The notes below the pieces were generated by a model, which was not told the origin of the DNA, did no database searches, and saw nothing but the letters and a program-made list of their open reading frames with translations. From the NCBI RefSeq assembly GCF_910591885.1, contig NC_063279.1:558001-622000 (forward strand): a stretch of 64,000 nt of DNA, in the 5' to 3' direction. This document shows, one piece after another, positions 1-14,049 of the stretch; position 1 is the stretch's first letter; each line of letters opens with the position of its first letter. Made by a program: the position numbers and the translations under genes. The DNA comes from Bombus terrestris (lineage: Eukaryota > Arthropoda > Insecta > Hymenoptera > Apidae).

Positions 1-3000
1 CGGATTTTTCTGTAAAGATGTTCGCTCGACGATTATCGAAACAATAGCGTTGAGATACCATTGTGCTTGATAAGCTGAGATTTTTGTTTCGAATTTCGCG
101 AATAATCGTGTTCTCGGAAGTCTCTTAATTAAATGTCGAAACTGCCGAAATTGGATATATCTGTGTGAAAAATCACAGGGAATATAATCGTAAAGGATAC
201 CGAGTAAAATACGAAAAGAAAGAATGAGAGTAAAACTAGCGTTACGTTATCGTATTCGCGTTAAACTTTGCAAGGTAGAGAATTTCAGTGGTGGAAGAAA
301 TGGACCAACATTTTTCAGTGTTAGAATTAGAAAAATTGGGATATTAGTAATGTGCGTGTAACGGAAGACGGTAAGTACCAGCGAGGTAAAGTAAATTACC
401 AGCGACGACAATGGTAGACAAGAAAAAGATACACGACCCCCTTGGCAACGTCCCCTGTTACGTCGTTCTTAATATACGACGATATCGCTGTAAATGCGTG
501 AAAATAACGATCATTACGAAGAATGATAAGGCGAGATCTCTAAAAAGGAGGGACAGCGATATAACAGCGTTCGAATACGAAACACAAAGTTACGTACGAA
601 ATTTACGCAAAATAAAAATAGACGAAATGGAAAATTTGACAATTGCTATTCTTTAACGAGATTAATCCACGGGTTCTGACGTTAATTCGCTATTTGAATG
701 TAAATACGTTCAACTATATACCATACCCTATATTATAAATTCGATCCTCATCAAACGTCCGAACGGGTCATTGACATATCTGATAACGATGTTGCTGGCG
801 TCGCAACGCATCGCGTCGGATTACCAGAATGCGCATCGATGCGGAAAGCCAGCGACGGGGGAAAAAAGTAAAAAGATGGTACGAACTGGAATTCCGGCTA
901 AAAAGGATCGACCTTTTTAAAGAGAATTTATAACGAAACCTGCATTTCTGTTTTTATACTGGTTTTCAGACATGGGCGTGTATTTATTTGCTTTTTTGTC
1001 TGCACTCTTCCGATACCGGCGAACAAGTTATATTATTTAAAAAATATACAATACGGCCAACCGGTTCGCGAAGGTTCAATGGCTGAAACGTTGCGCGAAA
1101 CGGACGTCGTCGATGCTTTTTCTACCATTGGAAACGTTTTAAATATTTCAACGTACAAAGAGACTGGTCGCGGCGCGACGGTCCGGTAGTACGGACTCGG
1201 CGCGCCAGTTATTTTCACAGCAATTAGAACCCGTTTTAGGTTGAGAGAAAAAAGAGGACGAGGTGTACGGAGCTCTGTCTGCCTCTGTTGGCTGGTCGTT
1301 CTTTGCTCGTTGCGTTAACGATTCGCTAAAATTCAGCGGATACACGCAAGAACGAAAAGTCGGCGCAAAAATGGGAACGGTGATTCTTTCGCACGATTTT
1401 TCACTTTCCGGTGTCGCGTCTTCGTTCCGGTAGATTACCGTCATCACCGATACCAATGGTCACGCGATATTGTAAGAATTTCAGGTATGCGTTCAATTTC
1501 GATTAAACCGAGCTATAGAGTTCGGTGCTCCGATTAATTCTTCCGGCCAATTAAGTTTTGCTGCGGCTTTCCATTAAAATAGCGTGGCCGTAACCGAGTA
1601 TGCGAAAGAAGGTACTTTCCACTACGAAGCAAACACGTTACACAAGGATGATCGACGATAACTATTACGTTACAAATTGTCCGTGTCACGTGGAAAGAAA
1701 TGGACGAAAGCTTGGCCATTTGCGAAATACGCGAATAAAAATATGATTGCTCGTATAACCAGGCCCTGTATCCAAGTTTTCGAGCATAAATTTTCTAGTA
1801 CTTTCGTACGAATACAACGATTTTTATATTATGAAAGTGAAATTGAGTAAAACCTCGTAAAAGTAGGCTTCGGAAAAAATAAGAGTGTACAAATTACTTT
1901 TCGCAGCCACGGTAAAATACGTTCTTGATTCTCGATAAATAATTAGACGCTACGAAGAGCATGCTTAGCTCGGCGTATCGATATCGATTCTTAAGTAAGA
2001 ATCCTTAAGTAAACGGCCAATCATGGCGGCGTTGGCGTAGAAACCATCTGTACACCGGTTCGATAGAAAGGGAGGAGAACGTTAAACACGACGACAACGG
2101 AGGGCTAATTATAAGGGAACACCGCGCTTATATTTTTGGCGTAGTTTGGCTGCCGACCGGAATACAGCGGTTACAACGGTCCACCGCCATAAACTCGAAA
2201 CGTAATGGCGTTCCGGACGTTGGTTAAACGTTGCAGTACGACGCACCTGTGGGCCCACGGCCGACACATTTTACTCGCTCTTTTATTTATTTATCCGTAA
2301 CGAGCGTGGCCGATTTCCAAGCCCGTCCGATGCGGGCTACCACCCGCTGCTGTTTTCCCGATCGCACATTTTTGTTTCCTCTCTGCTATCTCGTCGACCC
2401 TTAGCGAGTCCGTTTCACAAAGCTAACCGGAAACTGGTGGCGCGATGTTTGTATTTCTAAAATCTCTGTAAAATCCTAGCAAATTTTCTTTCTCTGTCTG
2501 CGTCTCTTGGACCATAGAGCCTTTGGATCGTAGCGTTCCGACCATATTTTAAGAGTTTTTGTTCACAAATAAGTAAGTTTTGATCATAAGTAACCCCACA
2601 AAGATCGTAGTCGAAGAGTTAACAAAATCAACAATGTAAAACGAACATTGGTCGGAGTTAGGAAAAGGACGAAGAATAACTCGGACGAGGAGTACATTCT
2701 TAATTATGTTTTCTTGGAAAAGATACGAAGGAAGCTAAGAGCGTGAATTTTTAATTTAGAAAGGAGCATAGTCGTTCGTTTCTCTCGAGTCGAAGGATTT
2801 TCGCTTAGAGATTTCACAAGAACGTTAATTTACATCGCGTAAATTTCGCGGATAATAGAAAATTTGCCATTCGCTTTGTTTTCGCATGGTTGTAGCTATG
2901 CTATTTGGGATATATGTATTCTGTTAGACTTTGTGAAAATATTTAATTCGCTTGAATGTTATAATTCGTTTTAAACCATCGATCCGTTAAATGATCTTGC

Positions 3001-3946
3001 GTGGGAAGAGTCATTGTTCCTAGTATTACGAATCGATGATTAAAATTATAAATGTCGATGGAAAAGAGCGGAACATTGCGAACTGATTGCATCAGAATAA
3101 ACGAAATCAGCCGAATCCTCGACTTTCATTCGTTCGACATACGACGAACAAATGAAGTTTAAATTCCGCTCTGAAATATTGTATCGATATGCGAGAAATT
3201 GACGAAGAATCAGCAGTGCGGAACGAATTAATTTCAATTTTGAATGGAGTTGTGGCCTTTGTTTCCATCGACGCATACTCGGTTCCTGAAAACGGACGTT
3301 AAGCTCCTAGCTATATTTGCGACCGATTTGAAAACGAGCCTTATATGCACGCTGGACTACGAAACTAATGTCATATATTATTACGTACGTGTATAATATA
3401 CAGCTTAATAGCGTAAAAGAAAAACTATGGAATTTCCGATGTCCAGCTTATTATAGAGATAAATCTGTATCCGTGGAAATGTTTTACGCGTACGTAAATT
3501 ACCGAAAAGTGTCGTTCCCTTTATCAACTGGAAACGCGCGAAAGAGAATCAACTTGTCATTAAAAATTATTCCCTTGCATTTCGGTTTCCTCCAAATTCC
3601 TCGGCATTCGGGCAATAACTTGTCCTCGCAAAACATATCTTCGATTCGCAGACGGTTTAATTGGTCCGACGATTAATCGCAAGCTGTCGAATGCCCGAAC
3701 GAGATTCGAAAAACTGCTAGAAATTCTATCATCGGACGAAAACTCGTGACACGTTCGATGATTTACGATTGGCCGGTCGAACGAACATTTTTTTGTTCTC
3801 TTCTAGATAGGATAAGTAAAGAGGAAACGCGTGTCTGTACGCGACAGCTTTCGCTCGTACAAATAAGCGAAATGCAGAATATATTTGAATATTAAATGAA
3901 CGTTAATGAACGCAAAGTAGAATCGATAAAAATTTCTGATTCACTC

Positions 3947-3950
<4 letters not shown>
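1..3950. other. No supported gene
   Basis: AT-rich DNA with GC-richer patches at 780-900, 1050-1460 and 2090-2460. A donor-like GACG|GTAAGT at 371 follows a short stretch bounded by TTTCAG, but no coding frame crosses it. Short ATG frames at 789-920 (43 codons) and 1079-1189 (36 codons) look mildly protein-like, but have no supporting splice or family evidence. Otherwise nothing is seen. Confidence 0.55.
2090..2460. promoter_or_regulatory. Candidate regulatory island with TAAT, CCATAAA and E-box motifs
   Basis: A GC-richer island in AT-rich DNA. It has CTAATTATAA at 2105, GCCATAAAC (a caudal or posterior-Hox type core) at 2186, CGTAATGG at 2201, a CACCTG E-box at 2244 and the perfect 10-base palindrome GTGGGCCCAC at 2249-2258. 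No open frame across it looks like protein. The arrangement resembles insect conserved noncoding elements; only alignment to relatives would show that. Confidence 0.27.
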
Positions 3951-3992
<42 letters not shown>

Positions 3993-4020
3993 ATAATAAA
4001 TAATAATAATATTAATAATA
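3951..4020. repeat. (AT)20 microsatellite followed by an AAT-rich repeat
   Basis: Twenty perfect AT dinucleotides span 3951-3990. They are followed directly by interrupted AAT/TAA units to about 4020. Likely polymorphic. Confidence 0.95.
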
Positions 4021-5169
4021 AGGGTGGTATAGATCATTTTTCTCGAAACTGAAATGATAAAAGTTGTCGAAGCATGTCGATACGCGATAGATTATTTTGC
4101 GAAGAGAGAAAAATGATTTATTATTAATATTTCGATCAAAGCTAAATTTTGATCGAACTTTTGGCATACCGTCACGTTATATCGATATTTGTTCGCGTAC
4201 GGCACGATCCACTTACTCATATTCGATCTTCAAACTTTATTCGACACTTTCCATTAACGAACACAGAATCGCTATATTATATCCTCGAACGTAGCAACTT
4301 TTCCACTACATTAGTCGAATCCTCCCAAACAAAACACCGTACCGCGTTGCACTTTAGAGATGAACGAAATCCAAGAGAAATTCAAGGCAAGGAGTATTCC
4401 TCCTCGTGGGTTCGAGCATTTCTGCAAGCCGGTGCGAAACTCGACGAGACGGCCAAGAGCTTCGGTTTAATACTTGTAAAGTGTTTCTTTGCCCCTGCAA
4501 CCGATCCTGACGACCTCGATTCTACAAATTGCTAGAGAAACAGAATCTGACCAGTCTCTACCCTCATAGACCATTAATGCTCGTTGCATTTCGCAATTCT
4601 GACGTTTCAACCGGTTCGTTTAAATTTTGGCTGCTGCATTCACAGTGCGAATGTGATTACTCCGGAATCTTTTAACGAAACGTCGCGATGAAACGAACGG
4701 TTGCTCGTTGAACTAGAAATCTTCGTTTCTCTTTACGAACGGACGAGATTTGAAACGACAGCCTGTGAATTATTCGTGTGTTTGTTTTAGAGCGCAGCTC
4801 TACGACTTTTATAGGAAGAGAACTAGGGAACAGAATAGAAGCAACGATAGGAATAATTCGATGGTAAAGTTCTTTCGGTTCTTGGGATGTACGAAAGTTA
4901 CGACGTATTTCGAACGTTCGATTAATTTTACTGGCGAACATTTAGACTTGTCACAGTATCTAATTACCCTTCCTGTAAAAGAGATAAACTCATAGTGCCA
5001 AGCGCGTAATGTACAATATAAAACTAAATAAATTCGATGTGAATCGACTTTGTAATTTGCTAATTAGAAATTGTATCGCTATCTACGTTTAATTGTAATT
5101 TAGGTATTTTTCGCAAATGTCCGCTAAATTAATCAAAGAATACCAGGAGCAGCCAGTAGTTACCGTTCG

Positions 5170-5350
5170 ATCAATCGTCTTTTAATTACCGACGTAGCTT
5201 AATAATTTTAACGTTTATAGGTACGGCGACCAAAACGCGCCACTGCACGCGCATATTATAAAATTAACGTCACGCGTTCGATCGTGCAATCAAATTTATA
5301 CAACGTATATTGCAGCCCCTCTAAAGTATCAATCGGGTGATGAGAATAAC
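5170..5350. promoter_or_regulatory. Candidate regulatory island with Hox-type sites
   Basis: TTTAATTACC at 5181, CTTAATAAT at 5199 and GTTTATAGG at 5213 are homeodomain or posterior-Hox type cores. They are followed by a CpG-rich run with repeated GCGC and CACGC words, then AATCAAATTTATA near 5288. No protein-like frame is present. Confidence 0.2.
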
Positions 5351-7010
5351 TTCGTGTAGCGAGGAAATAGTCGAACCGAATAGCTTCGTTATACCATCTC
5401 TCGTCGATGGTTACGCACAAAAAATTACAAATATAAAATTAGGAACTTAACGACAACTTTGGAGTAAGAAAGAGTTTCGCCGTGTAAACTACAAAACTGT
5501 ATTAATTTTGTATAGGAACATTATCGACAAGCTTTTGCCACACGGTTCAAACTCTAATGTAATATAATTATTCCTACCGCCACTGTCCATCTTTCGCCAA
5601 TAGTTGCTTCGCGTCTGCATCTTTCGATAGTTGCGAACAACTGCAATACATTTTTACGAGAATACGGTTACATTATGTTTGATTATTTTCGAACGACTGT
5701 CGTTTCGACAGAATATAAAATAGTTTTTGCATATTTCTGAACGGGTCTGCGTTCATATCCTTGTATAAATAAAGTTGGTCGCTCGGAGACAACGCAATTG
5801 ACTCGTACGATTAAGAACCGAGAGAATAAAACGCGAAAAAATCGTCCGCAGAAGTAACAATAACGGGGAACAATGGCGTAAAGCGGAATTTATTCGTTCG
5901 TAAGATCTCGGGTGTGCATAAAATGAGGAAATGTACGCCATGGAGAAAGGCGGCGGCGTAAAACGTTTATTAGTAAGAGGCGGCCGGTTCGCGAATGAAA
6001 CCAGGGGAATGACTCGTTAAAACGGATGAATCCGCGAAATACGGAAAATAACAATGCAGCAGGACCTCGGCAGAGAAGGAGGCTAGGGTGGCCGGTACGA
6101 AATTGCTTAACCATTATGAAGAGGGAACGACTTTCTCGTTCTTTGCCGGCCGAGTAGCGAGAAAGGCGCCTCATTTCCCATCGTCCCGTCGTCGTTTCGG
6201 ATTTTCGTGACGTTTCAAACCTCTGAACGAACGCATTATACCTACCGTCTCTCCATCTATCTTCATCTCTGTTCCACTTTGCTCCACTTCTCTTTCCGCA
6301 ACTGTATCGTAGCTCAAAGAACGGTACAGTTGAGAAATAACGAGAATGTAATTTTCCGGGACGCGTATTATTATCATCGGCAGGACATCGTTTCCCTTAC
6401 CACTGTCTCTATTTTTGTCTCGCTCTTCCTCTTTCTTCCCTTCTCGCTACTCGCCACTCTCTTCTCCTTGTTCTTCGCCATTCTTCGTGTTTTGCATATT
6501 CGGCCGTTCGGGACGCGCATCCGTCTGTCCCTATTTTCCGTTCCTTTTGTCCACAGCCAACATTCCAGCTGCCAGCTCGCTTCGTTACCGCAGATTCTTC
6601 CCTCTACACCTTTCAACTCGCGCCTCGCCATCCTCCGCATTTTTCTTCCTTTTTCTTCAAACTGGTTTCACGGGAAACAACGTCGTCACCGCTGTTTCCG
6701 GATGACACGCCGCTTCTTATAATAGTGGACTTTTCGACCGAGTCTCGTTAGACGAGTTTTAAACGGACAAAGTCTCTCTCGACTCGTTCTCTTAGGTATA
6801 CCATAATCGAGGAGGAGAAAACTTGGTGGATTCTGCGATTAGTGGAATAACCACGAGTGCTTACGTTGTTCTTTTGTACAGCGATTGATCGCGCAAGTAA
6901 TTTTCAAGAATATACGTATACTTGTGGGTCGAATTTTCTGTCTGTCTAACGCGAGTTTTGCTTTTAGAATGAAACGCGATAAATCTTTTGACGGAAAACA
7001 CGATCTCATC

Positions 7011-7050
7011 GCGTCTGACCGTCTAATTTCCGTCTAATTGCGTCTAATTA
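7011..7050. repeat. Decamer tandem repeat (CGTCTAATTN)
   Basis: Four diverged copies of a 10-base unit: GCGTCTGACC, GTCTAATTTC, CGTCTAATTG and CGTCTAATTA. The start of a fifth (CGTAAAATTT) follows. The units carry TAATT cores, so they also make a small homotypic homeodomain-site array. Confidence 0.7.
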
Positions 7051-9989
7051 CGTAAAATTTGATACCACCTACGAATACATTTTTTTATTCGTTTTACATC
7101 TTCTCTGCAAAGATTAATTTTAGAAATTCAACGATCGACTTAAAAAACAAAAATATCGTAGGTACATGGACGACGAGCTTCGCTTAATTAGAAGTTTCAG
7201 CAAAAGGAAGATTTTTAATGAAATTTCAGCGAGACCCGTGCTATACGGCCGCGCAAACATGCTAGACGAATGGCATTAGTAACGAATTCTCAGCAGAGAT
7301 TAATATTCCAGCGTCTTAAGTGCCGAGAAACGAATAGCTTAACATCTATAAGCGTCATCCATCCGACAGGGGATAATGCTACTTAAATCAGTCGTAATTT
7401 GTCTGTACGCCATTGTTCGCAGGATGCTCGGTTGCATCTGGCAATCTACCCTAATTTCCCTGTATCGCCTACAAAATCGTACACCATCGTTACAGCCTGT
7501 ATTCCGCAATCTTATCGATTCTCTGGGGAGGGTGAATTCTCCCTGAAACAAATGAATCGAAACGGTAATTTCTTCCCTAACACCGTCGCGGTCGTTTGAT
7601 TCTGTCGCGGATAAAGCAATAAATCCTGAGTCAGATTAAAATTAATCCCAACGTATCCTGTATCTGTAACTTTGAAACGAAAAATTGGAATATTCGGAAA
7701 TTTCATCGGACATGAGAATTTTATAAAATAGAAACGTTTTATTGGCTTTTCCACCGCATTATTTATCGAAATAATACGATCATGACTACAAGCGAGTTGT
7801 GCGATGGAAAGTCGGCCCATTTTGATCAGAATCGACGGCGAATCGTTTCGACAGCTGGCTAACAGAGATCGACCGACTGGCTATTCGCTCACAGATTTAC
7901 GTACACGTTTACGTACGTTTGTATGGATAGTTGTATCGTAATAAAAAAGATATTATCGATGGAGGAAGCAGAGTAAGAAGAGATGGCCGAAATAAGAAAA
8001 AGTTGGAAAAAGTTGCAGGGTAGTAAAGAGTAGTCAGGTCCGAAGAACCCGTAGACCGAAACTCGGTAACAGAAAATACGAAAAGAACTTACGAGAAGTC
8101 GCAAAAGAAGTGGACAAATAATAGAAAAGACGATAGATAATACGAGAAAAGATGAAAGCGAAATTATACGTATAAAATTGAGCAAGCTTCTTTGAAATTG
8201 CGAGAGATCTAAATAGGGCGTTAGATGTAGGCGCTTAATATCCTTCCTGACTGTAGACGGATCGCTGTATGACGGCGGATATACGTATATCGGTACACTC
8301 GTAGAAACAATGTCTGGCTGCGTTGCTCGTAATTTGTAAGACCGTACGCCGCCACACAAGTGAAAGCTTGCTACTGGATGACAGACACTACCGACTTCGA
8401 CAATACCAAATCACCCGGAAGTTTGTCGGCTGATCTGGTTGAGCAAACGTCTAGGCGTTCTTTCGCTCGAATCGAGATTGTTCTCTATCCTCCGCTGTTA
8501 CATCACGTTCGATTCGTGATCGTCAGATTATTATTTTGTGCTTAAATATACGCGATACCGATATCTTTTTCATACCTGCTGTTCTCTCTGGGTTCGCGTG
8601 ATCTTAAATGAAAGTTTCCGAAAAATTCCGAAAAAAGAAAATATCCGAAGAGATGGAAGCGCGAAGAAGAAATGAGAAGAAGAAGAAGATTTTCATTCTT
8701 TAAACGTTTGCTCGCAATCATGCAACGTATGTATATTCGAAGAACTTTCAACGGTCGATTCGTTCTTTTTATCGAGTTTCCAATACATCGTTTGCGAAGC
8801 ATATTTTATTTTATACAAATACATATTGGCGATTTATATTATTTTATACGTCACGTTAATTACGCGTAGCCTCGAAGCATCGTAGATTGTACCGTTTTTG
8901 AACAAACGTTTCTCACATTTAATTCAGTTGTTTTGATCGAATTGAAAATCACGTATAAAACGGAAAAGTTAAACGCTGAAATTGGTTCTCAATTTTTATG
9001 CGGAATTTATTCAAATACGAAATAACGAAGGTTTATCGTTCTCGGTAAACGTAAATGCAACAGTGAGTCCCGTCTTCGATATTTTTTGTCCATAGGTAAT
9101 AGAGTAATACGCGATATACGATAAATATAGAAGCGAGAGGTAAATTTTTCTTTACGGATAAAACTCGCTGGTTCCTGTATTTTGCGCGTCCTAAATCGTG
9201 AAAAATGTTTAAATCTCATTGAAAACGATAGATAGGTTTAAACTTTACCGTTTGAAAATTAAACACTGTACCATGGTCACCCGGTGTAATACGATATACT
9301 TTGACGAATGGTATTGTATATAGCGCGATATATACGACTCTTTGAAACGATCAGAGAAAATTCTGGCCTGACTAACGTGTCGGTAGATTAGTTTCTATAG
9401 TGCTGTATCGATATATTTTTTCGTACGTACCCAATGAAAATTGTACGTTTGGACATTGTGCCTGGCTCCGACCTGACCCATTGTCAATTACGAAACTTTA
9501 CCGTATGATAAGTATCTTTTCCGTTTTTAATTCTTCGCGTGCGAAAAGCGAAAATTTTCTTCACCGTCGAAGAAAAGTCGACTAAAAGTCGATTCAGGCT
9601 AAAATTAATCTTGAAAATTATCGCAATTACTTTGTTCAGACTATTTTTCACCTAATCCGTACAATAGTAACAGAGTATCGTCACGTAGTTAAGATTCAAC
9701 GTAGATTACGACTCTGTGGATAAAGAATAAGGAGAAAGGGACAAGGAATAACGCGGTTAAAACATCCCCGAAGGATAATATAGTGATAGTTGGACGTATT
9801 CGAAATGTTCTAGCGTAGACCGGGCAAACACAGATTATTAGCGATTCGCTGACAGAACGAAGCGACGCTGTGGCAACCGGTGAGTTCGAGGGAACGTTGG
9901 ATAAATATTTATTCCTGGGAACCGGGTACGAGAGAACGTTTAATAAGAAAATATCCCGTACGAATACACGAACTGACGTCTAATTTACA

Positions 9990-10460
9990 CGATGCACTTT
10001 GATACGAATCATCCATATTAATTAAAGTAGGCGATGCCTAACCAGCGGTGCTGGTACACAAACTGACAGTTCGTTAGCCCGATTTCGGCTTCGCTTGCCT
10101 GCTTGAAACGCGTTCGACCCTCTTTCGTCGCTGCTCTATGTCTCCCGCCCCTTGTCGCCACGAGGTAACACGGCTGAGTTTGCCGGGGGATTTCGCCGAT
10201 TTAATATTCGCCCACGTCGCCTTGATATTCAGTGGACAGATATTAGCATGTAGAGAGGGACGCCAGCCCAGCTAAGTTTCAAGACGGATTTGCTTCCGTC
10301 CGCGACGGGAACCGAGCTTGGAGTTCCCGGCGAAACCCGGAGAAACCCGGCCAATAAATCTCCCCGCGGGCTGGAATTTCCTACGTTTCGCGGATTCCCT
10401 CTCGCAACTTTGAAATTCCGTGCCGACCGAAACACTCGCTGCTGTTTACGTGTTAATCGA
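9990..10460. promoter_or_regulatory. GC-rich island, candidate regulatory element
   Basis: The island begins at an ATTAATTAAAG site (10017). It holds a perfect inverted repeat ACCAGC-GGT-GCTGGT (10041-10055), a CpG-rich stretch and a double decamer, CGAAACCCGG then AGAAACCCGG (10331-10350). A minus-strand frame of 68 codons covers part of it and is not protein-like. A regulatory or promoter role is possible; no exon boundary was convincing. Confidence 0.22.
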
Positions 10461-11252
10461 TGACGCTTCTCCGGTTGCTACCGATCCTCAACTCGCCATC
10501 TTTCTTCCACCTAGCCTCGTGGAACGCGTTAACTTCAGTACCGTCTCGCGCACGGTTCCACCGATATTATACGCAATCTTATGAATTCGTGAGAAAAATT
10601 GTACAAAATACGAAACGATGTGTAAAATATCCAAAATATGGTGCTCTCTATAATACTTAGCGGATAAGATAATTATATCGCGAAAAATATAAAGGTGCAT
10701 AAAGATCCATGTTCTGATCGTCGGCGAGATTTTACAAGTTATCGATGTTAATAAATATCCTTGCACGTAATACGTACAAGTTTGATAACGAAACAACGTT
10801 GCGAGTGATTATAATACAAAGTGTACATTTCCTGATTATTCTATTTATGCTACTTACTAATGAGATAACGAGTATCTTACGATACAGATTTCGGAATAAG
10901 AGCTTTATGCCGTATTGGGATTATATAAGAAATATTTTCAGATAGCTTAAGAGAGCATGATTGACGTATCGCGCGATCAGGGTCGAATGCGAGTGTGTGG
11001 GTTGGAATAGGAAAGATCGTGGACGTGTCTAGAATGGGAGTATCGGTTCGAAGAAGTATGTGCTTGGACGAGTTCGAAGAACTCGGAATGCAGGCAAGGC
11101 TTTGGGTGCAAGATATTACGTGACAGGGTTGTGTGATATGCGTGTGTATGAATTTCGTTAGGTAAGAGTTACGGCAAGTATATTAAAGCAGCTGTTCTTC
11201 GGTTAAAAAATAATATTACAGATTCCTAAAGAGATAGGTAAATGTTATCGCA

Positions 11253-11305
11253 TTTTTCTTTTCTTTTCTTTTTTTTTTATTTTTTTTATTTTTTTTTTTT
11301 ATTTT
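11253..11305. repeat. T-rich low-complexity tract
   Basis: Runs of TTTTC followed by long T runs broken by single A bases. A generic low-complexity tract. It follows AATAATATTACAGATTCC, but no gene end is supported here. Confidence 0.9.
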
Positions 11306-14049
11306 AACGAAGGGACGTACCGAATGAATATATTCCGTCAAGCAGTGAATACGTTTTATCGTAAGCGATACTTGCGTTGCAACGACAGGCGTTGGCACAT
11401 CAATTTGCGATTAGCATTGAAACGAATTTCGGTTATGTGCGTCGACGATTGTGTTTAGAAAGCTCGCTCTTCTCCAAGCTGTATTTGCGTTTTACCGGCA
11501 TTTGCACGGCATTCGTTTCGCATCACGTTCGCCGCTGCCACACTGGGAAAAAGAATACGCTTAATTGGGACACGAAATCAAAGCATATTCTAAAAATTTT
11601 ACCACTCCGTCGTACTGTTTTGACATTTTTCTTGCACCTTAGCTTTGAATATTCGAAAATTAAACATTCGCGTTAAATTTTCGCGACCGCGATATTAAAT
11701 TAAAATACGCTGAAAACGAATATCAAACGATGATGATACATAATCGGTAACTGGATACGAAGATCGCGTTTGCACGACAAGCACCGTGAGATTTATGCGC
11801 GTTCGCTTTTAAAGTTTCTGATCAGTCGATTAATCGTACGTTTTATTGCAACCGATGCGGTCGGCCGGTTCTGCACGCTTCTGTCGTACGTTTCGCACGA
11901 AATTGTCGATTCTGGACGTAAATTGGAAAAACGAGCGATATAACGATACCGTCGAACCAGTACGTCGCAAATGTCGAACGCCGCGTCGTCCTTTTACGAC
12001 GGTGATCCTCTTCTCTTTTATCGTCTTATTCGTTGAGATAATTTCTCCGTAGTCGATCGTAAATTCCTTACCGTCACGATAGCAACGATTAAGCCGAAAA
12101 TTAACGGCTCGTCCGTCGGCAGAGCGAATCAGCGAAGCTTTTTAACTGGCAAAACGCGACGGTGACTGGCACGCCTGTCAAACCGAGCCCCCAATTTCGA
12201 CCGGCAATTTGAATCCACGAGACAGCGATAGGCGTGCAATCGGAGACCGTGAAATATATCTGTCCGTATACCTGTCCATTTTTCCCTGGGGTTTTTTTTA
12301 TTTCGTTTCACAAGCTTCGTTCCGCCGCACCGATATCCCCGTGTAGCCGCCATAGTTTACGTCGTATTATTCGACATTGGTTTATTTCCTTTTTATTGGC
12401 GGATGACGCGACACGTGGTCGTTTTGCGATCACGGGCGAAATCACTGCGCGCGAATTTCCTACGACGTGACGCGGCGTCGAGTATCATCCGGGGTTGTCG
12501 GCGGAATCCACCGATCACAGATTTACGATTTTCACAGATACCAAAGCTATGTGGCGGAGATTTCAAAGTCACCGTGCCTACTACCGATTATTCCCCGGTC
12601 GATCGTTCTTTCCGCTAAATGCTATAGCCGTCTATTTTCTCGTATTTCGGCGAGACTCGCACCATGCGAATCATATACGATCGTCGTGACGTTCGTGACA
12701 AATATATTTGATATTTCTTCTTTGCCAGCGGCTAACTAATTTCATTCTCACCGCGTCTCTTTCTCCATTCACTCGAATATTTGTGATTTTTAACGTAACG
12801 TTCGGCGACTACGATGTAATTTAGCGCACTTTTCCAATTTTGACTATTCGACTGTGGTCTGTTTTACGAAACAAGGGAAGACAGTAGGAATTTTTTAGTT
12901 CGATCTGTTTAGTGCGTTCAAAGTTTGTTTAGGAGAAGTAGCTAGATAGCAACTATGTTTAGGATTCTAATCGGAAACAACGTACTCTTTACACGATCAC
13001 AATCACCATAATTTACGCTTTGTTGCGGTTAAGTATCAAGTATACTCTGCGGAGATAACTTGGCCAATTTAACATTTCATAATGACTCTGAGGAAGGAAT
13101 TTTCTTTTTGCAGATATAACGTCAACGTGAATAGTAGCTCTCGTAGATCCGTTATCGATGATGAAATCGCGTCTAATTTATGAACCCACGGGAACAAACT
13201 TTGTCATTATCATACCTACTTACTCTCAATTATGATTATCTTACATCAAATTACTCGCAGCTGTCATAAATTACGAATAATTAAAATTGAGAAAAATAAA
13301 TTCATCCATCGCCGTTTATCACGCCCGCAACTCAGCTCTAATAACGTTTCCTATTTTTCTCGAACTTGCATCAATCAGATTTTTATTTCGTTGTCATCTT
13401 CTTGGGAGTCCGGAATTGCAGAAACGCAGAATCGAACGTTACACGGTATGTGATAATTCGACTGCGTACTTTTGTATAAATTGATATTTTTGAAAATATA
13501 ATTTAAGGAATGAAACCGCGGTAGAAAACGCGCTATACTTTGGTCATTTTATATAGTTTTTCGTATTGTGCACATTTTGTACAATTTTTCACCGTCGAAT
13601 TTCCTACAAACGCACAATCTGTAAATGATACAACTTTCGTTTAAACTGGTTGTTCGTGATCTAACGGCACCGCTAAAACCGTGAATCCTAAAACGATGCG
13701 AAATTGCCGTGTCCAAAGTTCCAATACTATAAAATCTAATAACACGCTTCTCCGCCAATCCGAGTCCTGTATTTCCGTGAAAATCACAACGTTCCCACGA
13801 ATTTGAAAGCCAGATGCGAATAGAAACGAAGAAGCGCGAGCACGTAGCGAACACGAAGGTTGCAGAATTACAGCGGACGACGAGGTGTCCTCGGTGTACG
13901 CAGAATTTACGAATACGTAATTTCATAAAAATTAGGAATTTACGTACGTGGCGAATATTGCAAAACGCGACAGTCTCGGGTAAGTATGGAAACGTTGAGA
14001 ACGCGACCGTTCGACCAAGTTCTCTTATTCGATTGGTAACCACGGCCGG

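Larger units (their letters stand above)
4021..11252. other. No supported gene
   Basis: Several frames of 90-170 codons lie here, the longest at 6207-6722 in a C/T-rich tract and at 7889-8359 opposite a purine-rich tract. None starts in a convincing context or reads as a known family. The frame ending at 4535 has a plausible tail (FLQAGAKLDETAKSFG) but no splice signals. Candidate regulatory islands at 5170-5350 and 9990-10460 and a decamer repeat at 7011 are listed separately. Confidence 0.5.

Noticed and set aside
1079..1189. Short + frame containing IGNVLN, reminiscent of transmembrane helix 1 of peptide GPCRs
   Set aside because: The match is six residues; the flanking residues do not continue the motif and the frame stops after 36 codons.
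6207..6722. 171-codon + frame with hydrophobic stretches
   Set aside because: It lies in a C/T-rich tract where Ser, Phe and Leu codons dominate; it has no family resemblance and no splice or promoter context.
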